A stretch of DNA of 64,000 nt from Lysobacter_L cavernae. Lineage in GTDB: Bacteria; Pseudomonadota; Gammaproteobacteria; Xanthomonadales; Xanthomonadaceae. The translations under genes and the position numbers were made by a program. The notes under the pieces are model-generated. The model did no database searches. It was not told where the DNA came from and saw only the letters and a list, made by a program, of their open reading frames with translations. The stretch spans positions 434,001 to 498,000 of the forward strand of contig NZ_JBHRXK010000002.1 in the NCBI RefSeq assembly GCF_042648505.1, written 5' to 3'. Positions 58,431-64,000 of the stretch are shown here, in pieces. Position 1 is the first letter of the stretch. Each line of letters opens with the position of its first letter.

Positions 58431-61211
58431 TCAGTGGGCCTGCTCCCAGTTGTCGCCGACCCCGCTGTCGACCACCAGCGGCACCCGCAGCTGCGCCGCG
58501 GCCGACATCCGCGCCGTCGCCTCGGCGACCAGGGTGTCGACGAAGCCGGCCTCGACCTCGAACACCAGTTCGTCGTGCACCTGCAGCACCATCAGCGCGC
58601 GCCCGCCCTGCCCGGCCAGCCAAGCGTCGATGGCGATCATCGCGCGCTTGATGATGTCGGCCGCGGTGCCCTGCATCGGCGCGTTGATCGCGGCGCGCTC
58701 GGCGCCGGCACGCAGGCCCTGGTTGCGCGCGGCGATGTTGTCCAGGTACAGGCGGCGGCCGAACACGGTTTCGACGTAGCCGCGCTCGCGCGCCTGCTGG
58801 CGGGTGCGCTCCATGAAGTCGCGCACGCCCGGGTAGCGGCTGAAATACAGCGCGATGTAATCCTGCGCCTCGCCGCGGGCGATGCCGAGCTGGCGCGCCA
58901 GGCCAAACGCGCTCATGCCGTACATCAGGCCGAAGTTGATCGCCTTGGCGGCACGGCGCTCGTTGCCGCTGACCGCGTCGATGGCCTTGCCGAACACCTC
59001 GGCGGCGGTGGCCTTGTGGATGTCGGCGCCGGAGGCGAATGCGCGCAGCAGGCCGTCGTCCTGCGACAGGTGCGCCATGATCCGCAGCTCGATCTGCGAG
59101 TAGTCGCAGGCGACGATCTTGCGGCCGCCCGGCGCGACGAACGCCTGGCGGATGCGGCGGCCGTCGTCGGTGCGGATCGGGATGTTCTGCAGGTTGGGAT
59201 CGCTGGACGCGAGCCGGCCGGTGGCGGCGCCGGCCTGGTGGTAGCTGGTGTGGACGCGGCCGGTGACGGGGTTGACCATCTCCGGCAGTTTGTCGGTGTA
59301 GGTGCTGCGCAGCTTGGCCAGGCCGCGGTACTCGAGGATCACCCGCGGCAGCTCGTGCTGGTCGGCGATCGCTTCCAGCGCTTCTTCGTTGGTCGACGGC
59401 GCCCCCGATGGCGTCTTCACCAGCGCCGGCAGCTTGAGTTCGTCGAACAGCAGTTGCCCCAGCTGCTTGGGCGAGTCCAGGTTGAACGTGCGCCCGGCCA
59501 GTTCGGTGGCCTTGAGCTGCGCGGCGAGCATGCGCTTGCCCAGGTCAGCCGACTGCCGACGCAGCTCATCACCGTCGATGCGCACGCCGGTGGCCTCGAT
59601 CCGCGCCAGCACCGGCACCAGCGGCATCTCGATCTCGCGGTAGACGCGCTCCAGGCCCGGTTCGGCGGCCAGCTTCGGCGCCAGCGCGCGGTGCAGGCGC
59701 AAGGTCACGTCGGCGTCCTCGGCGGCGTAGCGGGTGGCGTCGTCGAGCGCGACCTGCGAGAACGCGATCTGCTTGGCCCCCTTGCCGGCCACCTGCTCGT
59801 ACTTGATCGTGTCGTAGCCGAGGTAGCGCTTGGCCAGCGAGTCCATGTCGTGGCGCGTGGCGGTGGCGTTGTAGACGAAACTTTCGAGCATGGTGTCGTC
59901 GGCATAGCCGGCCACGTCGACGCCGTGGCGGCGCAGCACGTGCAGGTCGTACTTGCCGTGCTGGCCGAGCTTCTTCTTGCCGGCATCGGCGAACAGCGGC
60001 CGCAGCTTGGCCAGCGTCGCGTCGCGGTCGAGCTGCGCCGGCGCGCCCGGGTAGTCATGCGCGAGCGGCAGGTACGCGGCGCGGCCGGGTTCGACCGCGA
60101 AGCTCAGGCCGACCAGGTTGGCGCGCATCGGGTCGAGCGCATCGGTCTCGGTGTCGAAGGCGAACTCGCCGACGGCCTGCAATTGCGCGAGCCAGGCGTC
60201 GAGCTGCTCGTGCGTCAGCACGGTCTCGTACTCGCCCGGCATGGCCAGCGTCGCGTCCGGCGCCTGTTCCGACGGCGCATTGGAGCGTGCATAGCCGGCG
60301 GCGGTGTTGCGCACGCCGGCGCTGTCGTCGCTGGCCGCGCCACCCTCGAGCTCGCGCAAGGCCTGCTTGAAGCCGTAACGCGCGTACAGCGTGCGCAGGT
60401 CGTCGACGTGGCGCTCGCGCAGGCCCAACGCTTCCGGCGTGCGGTCGAGCGCGACATCGGTCTTGATCGTGGTCAGCGTGCGGTTGAGCGGCAGCCGCGG
60501 CAATGCCGCCCGCAGGTTGTCGCCGATCTTGCCCTTGACCACATCGGCGTGGGCGATCACGCCGTCGAGCGTGCCGTACTCGCCCAGCCACTTGGCCGCG
60601 GTCTTGGGACCGCACTTGTCGACGCCGGGGATGTTGTCGACGCTGTCGCCCATCAGCGCCAGGAAATCGACGATCTGCTCCGGCTTCACACCGAACTTGT
60701 CGAGCACGGCGGCCTCCGAGTCCATGCGGCTGCCGCTCATGGTGTTGACCAGGGCCACGCCGACGCCGTTGTCGAGCCGGCGCACCAGTTGGGCGAAGTC
60801 CTTGTCGCCGGTGGAGATCGTCACGTCGATGCCCTGTGCGGCCGCCTGCAGCGCCAGCGTGCCGATCACGTCGTCGGCTTCGACCCCGGGCACGCGCAGG
60901 ATGGTGATGCCCAGGGCCTCGACGATGTCGCACATCGGCTGCACCTGCGCGCGCAACTCGTCCGGCATCGGCGGGCGCTGCGCCTTGTACTGCGGGTAGA
61001 GCTCGTCGCGGAAGGTCGGGCCGGGCGCGTCGACCACGAAGGCGACGTAGTCGGGCTTCTCGTTCAAGGTCGCGCGCAGCATGTTGACCACGCCGAACAA
61101 GGCACCGGTCGGCTCACCGGCGTCGTTGCTCAGCGGCGGCAACGCATGGAAGGCGCGGTAGAGGTAGCTGGAGCCATCGATCAGGACCAGTCGCGGATGA
61201 GTAGGTGTCAT
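58431..61211 (-). CDS. polA: DNA polymerase I
   Basis: A 926-residue repair and Okazaki-processing polymerase with all three activities. The 5'-nuclease domain (about 1-300) begins LVLIDGSSYLYRAFHALPP. The 3'-5' exonuclease (about 330-520) keeps FAFDTETDALDP. The polymerase domain shows motif A DYSQIELRIMAHLS, motif B KAINFGLMYGMSAFG and motif C QVHDELVFEV. It diverges from the DUF2782 gene, a common order in gammaproteobacteria. Confidence 0.98.
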   Translation of the reverse strand: MTPTHPRLVLIDGSSYLYRAFHALPPLSNDAGEPTGALFGVVNMLRATLNEKPDYVAFVVDAPGPTFRDELYPQYKAQRPPMPDELRAQVQPMCDIVEALGITILRVPGVEADDVIGTLALQAAAQGIDVTISTGDKDFAQLVRRLDNGVGVALVNTMSGSRMDSEAAVLDKFGVKPEQIVDFLALMGDSVDNIPGVDKCGPKTAAKWLGEYGTLDGVIAHADVVKGKIGDNLRAALPRLPLNRTLTTIKTDVALDRTPEALGLRERHVDDLRTLYARYGFKQALRELEGGAASDDSAGVRNTAAGYARSNAPSEQAPDATLAMPGEYETVLTHEQLDAWLAQLQAVGEFAFDTETDALDPMRANLVGLSFAVEPGRAAYLPLAHDYPGAPAQLDRDATLAKLRPLFADAGKKKLGQHGKYDLHVLRRHGVDVAGYADDTMLESFVYNATATRHDMDSLAKRYLGYDTIKYEQVAGKGAKQIAFSQVALDDATRYAAEDADVTLRLHRALAPKLAAEPGLERVYREIEMPLVPVLARIEATGVRIDGDELRRQSADLGKRMLAAQLKATELAGRTFNLDSPKQLGQLLFDELKLPALVKTPSGAPSTNEEALEAIADQHELPRVILEYRGLAKLRSTYTDKLPEMVNPVTGRVHTSYHQAGAATGRLASSDPNLQNIPIRTDDGRRIRQAFVAPGGRKIVACDYSQIELRIMAHLSQDDGLLRAFASGADIHKATAAEVFGKAIDAVSGNERRAAKAINFGLMYGMSAFGLARQLGIARGEAQDYIALYFSRYPGVRDFMERTRQQARERGYVETVFGRRLYLDNIAARNQGLRAGAERAAINAPMQGTAADIIKRAMIAIDAWLAGQGGRALMVLQVHDELVFEVEAGFVDTLVAEATARMSAAAQLRVPLVVDSGVGDNWEQAH

Positions 61212-61309
61212 GGCGGCGATTCTACGCCGGCCTGTCTATGCCCCTCACCGCCATCCGGGCGCAGGCGCGTATCCTGTGCCTTAGCCCGTCAATGGATTGG
61301 AGAATCACC

Positions 61310-61615
61310 ATGCACACCGCCACCACCGCCCTGCTCGCCCTGCTGCTGCCGCTGTCGCTGGCCGGTTGCGCGACCCTGGCCGGTAGCGACGACCCGACCG
61401 CCGGGCTCGAAGGCGCGCAAGTGCGCACCCGCACCGTCGAAGGCGGTGACGTGATCGACGAATACCACGTCGCCGGCCAACTGCGCGTGGTCAAGATCAC
61501 CCCGGCGCGCGGGCCGGTGTACTACCTGGTCGATGACAACGGCGACGGCGTCCTCGACAGCAGCAAGGGCGAAGGCCCGATCTCGCCGGTGCAGTACAAG
61601 CTGTTCAGCTGGTAA
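61310..61615 (+). CDS. DUF2782 family lipoprotein
   Basis: A 101-residue lipoprotein (lipobox LAGC at about 16-19) with a small beta domain of the DUF2782 family: DEYHVAGQLRVVKITPARGPVYYLVDDNGDG, seen in proteins encoded beside polA. Function is unknown. The ATG at 61310 has GGAGAA upstream; earlier in-frame starts lie in the polA promoter region. A 98-nt spacer separates it from polA. Confidence 0.9.
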   Translation: MHTATTALLALLLPLSLAGCATLAGSDDPTAGLEGAQVRTRTVEGGDVIDEYHVAGQLRVVKITPARGPVYYLVDDNGDGVLDSSKGEGPISPVQYKLFSW

Positions 61616-61765
61616 GCAGCAACAGGGGCCGACCTGCAGGCCGCGCGCCCGGATACTCATATCGAGGCGGCGCGCCACGACGCCGTGCATCGGCAGCAAG
61701 AAGCGGATATCGCGTGTCGGGCGCTTTCCCTAGATTGGATCGCGTCCCCGCCACTGAGGCACGCG

Positions 61766-62515
61766 ATGAACGCTCCCACTATTCCGACGCTGCGCGACCC
61801 GCGCTGGGCCGACCTGGTCGCCCGCAACCGCGCCGCCGATGGCCGTTTTGTCTATTCGGTGCGCAGCACCGGCGTGTATTGCCGCCCGTCCTGCACGGCC
61901 CGCTTGCCGCGGCCACAGAACGTGCGCTTCCATGCAACGCCCGCCGAGGCCGAGCAGGCCGGGTTCCGCCCCTGCCAGCGCTGCCAGCCGCAGCGACCGG
62001 ATCAGCACGGCGTCGATCATCCGATCCGTTTCGCGATGACGCCGTGTTCGCTCGGTTTTGTGTTGGTCGCGGTCAGCACGCGCGGCATTCGCGCGATCCT
62101 GCTGGGCGACACGCCGGATGCACTCGCGCGCGAACTGCAGCAGCGTTGGCCGCAGGCGCGGCTGGTTGCCGATGCCGACGGCCTGGCCGATCGCGTCCGC
62201 GACGTGGCTGCCTTCATCGACGCCCCGCAACGCGGGCTCGACTGCGTGCTGGACCAGGACGGCACCGCCTTCCAGCAACGCGTCTGGCGCGCGCTGCGCG
62301 CGATCCCGGTCGGCGCCACGGCCAGCTACCGCGACATCGCCGAGCGCATTGGCGCACCGACCGCGGCACGCGCCGTGGCCGCGGCCTGCGCGGCCAACGT
62401 GCTGGCGGTGGCGATCCCCTGCCATCGCGTGGTCCGGCACGACGGCGGCCTGTCCGGCTATCGCTGGGGCCCTGCACGCAAACACGCGCTGCTGCAACGC
62501 GAGGCGCGCGCATGA
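61766..62515 (+). CDS. Ada-type DNA methyltransferase lacking the AraC HTH domain
   Basis: A 249-residue fusion of two repair domains. The N-terminal Ada metal-binding domain (about 1-80) has all four cysteines (VYCRPSCTAR and FRPCQRCQPQ), of which the first repairs methylphosphotriesters in E. coli Ada. Only about 14 residues later begins the O6-methylguanine transferase (about 95-245), with TAFQQRVWRALRAIP, ARAVAAACAANVLAVAIP and the catalytic CHRV in IPCHRVVRHDGGLSGYRWG. The roughly 90-residue AraC-type DNA-binding segment that normally lies between is absent, so autoactivation of an ada regulon is not expected. The start MNAPTIPTL fits the family. It is coupled to the next gene. Confidence 0.93.
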   Translation: MNAPTIPTLRDPRWADLVARNRAADGRFVYSVRSTGVYCRPSCTARLPRPQNVRFHATPAEAEQAGFRPCQRCQPQRPDQHGVDHPIRFAMTPCSLGFVLVAVSTRGIRAILLGDTPDALARELQQRWPQARLVADADGLADRVRDVAAFIDAPQRGLDCVLDQDGTAFQQRVWRALRAIPVGATASYRDIAERIGAPTAARAVAAACAANVLAVAIPCHRVVRHDGGLSGYRWGPARKHALLQREARA

Positions 62516-63294
62516 GCGCGTTGCCGCAGCGCACTACTGACACGGCGTCGCTCGCGCAACGCGTGGACTGGCTGGACTGGGCCGGCATCGCCAGCGAACT
62601 CGACGCACGCGGTCATGCCCACGTGCCGGCGCTGCTCGATGCGGCGCAGTGCCGCGCGCTGGCCGCGGGGTACGACCGGCCCGACGGTTTCCGCAGCCGG
62701 GTGGTGATGGCGCGGCACGGCTTCGGCCGCGGCGAATACCGCTACTTTGCCTACCCCTTGCCCGCCGCCGTGGCCACGCTGCGCGCCGCGTTCTACCTGC
62801 GCCTGGTGCCGATCGCCCACCGCTGGAACGAGGCAATGGGCAGCGATGTGCGCTACCCCGCCACGCACGCGGATTTCATCGCGCGCTGCCATGCGGCGGG
62901 GCAGACCCGGCCGACGCCGCTGCTGCTGCGCTACGACACCGGGGATTACAACTGCCTGCACCAGGACCTGTACGGCGAGCATGTGTTCCCGCTGCAGCTG
63001 GCGGTGCTGCTGTCGCAGCCGCAACGTGGCCCTGGCGGTGACCTCAACAAAAGCGGCTTGAACGACGGTGATTTCAGCGGCGGCGAGTTCGTGCTGACCG
63101 AACAACGCCCGCGCATGCAATCACGTGCCGAGGTGGTACCGCTGCAACAGGGCGATGCGGTGGTGTTCGCCGTGCACCAGCGGCCGGTGCAGGGCACGCG
63201 CGGCCCGTACCGGGTGCAGCTGCGCCACGGCGTCAGCCGCGTGCGCTCGGGCCGGCGCCATACCCTCGGTGTGATCTTCCACGATGCGCAGTGA
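62512..63294 (+). CDS. 2-oxoglutarate/Fe(II) oxygenase of the Oxygenase-NA family
   Basis: A 260-residue dioxygenase. The first metal pair lies in YNCLHQDLYGEHVFPLQ (HxD), the distal region ends RRHTLGVIFHDAQ, and GGEFVLTEQRPRMQSRAEVVPLQ is the family core. The family (COG3826/PF09859) has been annotated as acting on damaged DNA, and its gene is often next to ada/ogt, as here: its ATG overlaps the ada stop (ATGA). Its true substrate is unproven. An unusual ten-residue segment (GDLNKSGLND, 63037-63066) sits just before the core. Confidence 0.9.
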   Translation: MSALPQRTTDTASLAQRVDWLDWAGIASELDARGHAHVPALLDAAQCRALAAGYDRPDGFRSRVVMARHGFGRGEYRYFAYPLPAAVATLRAAFYLRLVPIAHRWNEAMGSDVRYPATHADFIARCHAAGQTRPTPLLLRYDTGDYNCLHQDLYGEHVFPLQLAVLLSQPQRGPGGDLNKSGLNDGDFSGGEFVLTEQRPRMQSRAEVVPLQQGDAVVFAVHQRPVQGTRGPYRVQLRHGVSRVRSGRRHTLGVIFHDAQ

Positions 63295-63309
63295 CTGCGC
63301 TGCGTCGGT

Positions 63310-64000
63310 TCAGGCCGGCTGCAGATTGGCGTACGCCAGCACCAGCCACTTGGATCCCGCATCGTCAAAGTTGACCTGCACGCGCGCGTGCGCGCCGCTG
63401 CCTTCGTAGTCGGTGACGGTGCCGGTGCCGAAGCTCGCGTGGCGCACCTGCGCGCCGAGCTTGACCGGCGGCGCCTCGATCGCGGCATGGCCCACTGCCG
63501 CCGGGCTGCGGCGCGGGGCACCGCCGTACATCGGCCGCGACACCTGCACCTTCGGCCGCACTTCGTGCAGCAACGCCGGCGGAATCTCGCGCAGGAAGCG
63601 CGACGGCATGCCGTACATGTCCTGGCCGTGGATGCGGCGCGACTCGGCGTAGCTCAGCACCAGCTTCTGGCGCGCGCGGGTGATGCCGACGTAGGCCAGG
63701 CGCCGCTCTTCCTCGAGCCGGCCGGATTCCTCGGTCGACTTGCTGCTCGGGAACAGGCCCTCCTCCAGCCCGCCGAGGAACACCAGCGGGAACTCCAGGC
63801 CCTTGGCGCTGTGCAGGGTCATCAGCTGCACGCCGTCCTCGCCGGCCTGGGCCTGGCCCTCGCCGGCCTCGAGCGCGGCGTAGCTGAGGAAGGCGACCAG
63901 CTCCGGCATCGCCGCGGCGTCCTCGTCGTCGCTGCGACTGAAGCGCGAGGCGACGGAGACGAGTTCGTCGAGGTTGTCGACGCGCGAGTCGAGCTGGCCG
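63310..64000 (-). CDS. uvrD: DNA helicase II UvrD/PcrA, C-terminal part
   Basis: An open frame running off the window edge, read as the last about 229 residues of UvrD, the 3'-5' helicase of nucleotide excision and mismatch repair. The helicase motifs VQLMTLHSAKGLEFPLVFL (motif V region) and EEERRLAYVGITRARQKLVLSYA (motif VI) are clear. The C-terminal extension ends with a Tudor-like domain (VRHASFGTGTVTDYEGSG), as in PcrA/UvrD. It converges on the oxygenase gene. Confidence 0.95.
   Translation of the reverse strand, partial: GQLDSRVDNLDELVSVASRFSRSDDEDAAAMPELVAFLSYAALEAGEGQAQAGEDGVQLMTLHSAKGLEFPLVFLGGLEEGLFPSSKSTEESGRLEEERRLAYVGITRARQKLVLSYAESRRIHGQDMYGMPSRFLREIPPALLHEVRPKVQVSRPMYGGAPRRSPAAVGHAAIEAPPVKLGAQVRHASFGTGTVTDYEGSGAHARVQVNFDDAGSKWLVLAYANLQPA

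Overview
The window is high-GC chromosomal DNA from a gammaproteobacterium of the Lysobacteraceae (Xanthomonadaceae), most like Lysobacter, Luteimonas or a relative. Supporting gene orders are def-fmt-rsmB diverging from LysM-dprA-smg-topA, rhlB diverging from trxA-rho, and ftsE-ftsX-response regulator-ung next to rpoH. RhlB and Rho both carry long low-complexity extensions, and there is a secreted chitin-type LPMO. The genus call is inference. Genes are packed tightly on both strands with many 4-nt start/stop overlaps. I see no insertion sequence, prophage, CRISPR array, rRNA or complete tRNA.

Layout: 1-8 kb holds formyl-Met metabolism (def, fmt, partial rsmB), a LysM protein, dprA, smg and topA. 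8-14.5 kb holds a CurA-like reductase with a TetR regulator sharing a NemR-type box, an AA10 LPMO, tsaC, small envelope proteins, an SDR and a lipoprotein. 14.5-22 kb holds sppA, a MATE exporter, a DUF3667/DUF4286 pair, and a membrane-anchored sigma-region-4-like protein with a DUF3106 partner. 22-32 kb holds priA behind a palindrome-rich spacer with paired DnaA boxes, an exported Pcm with a giant membrane spermidine-synthase-like protein, an NYN-LOTUS protein, and tal-MHS transporter-NDH-2. 33-42 kb holds rpoH, ung, a two-receiver protein, ftsX, ftsE, rhlB, trxA and rho. 42-51 kb holds a TonB-C protein, a KefB-type antiporter, a giant ankyrin protein, YcgL and a CIO-type bd oxidase. 51-64 kb holds an S9 peptidase, DUF2950/DUF3300, hemF, DUF421, a hairpin-array spacer, polA, DUF2782, an Ada protein without its AraC domain coupled to an Oxygenase-NA protein, and partial uvrD.

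Most genes are housekeeping: translation start and proofreading, replication and repair (topA, priA, polA, ung, ada, uvrD), transcription termination and RNA turnover, heat shock, and divisome/envelope functions.

The least explained signals are non-coding or architectural. They are two mutually exclusive hairpins plus a sigma-E-like promoter directly before rpoH, the DnaA-box palindrome cluster before priA, the eight-hairpin spacer before polA, the HTH-less Ada, and the pseudo-receiver translationally coupled to ftsX.
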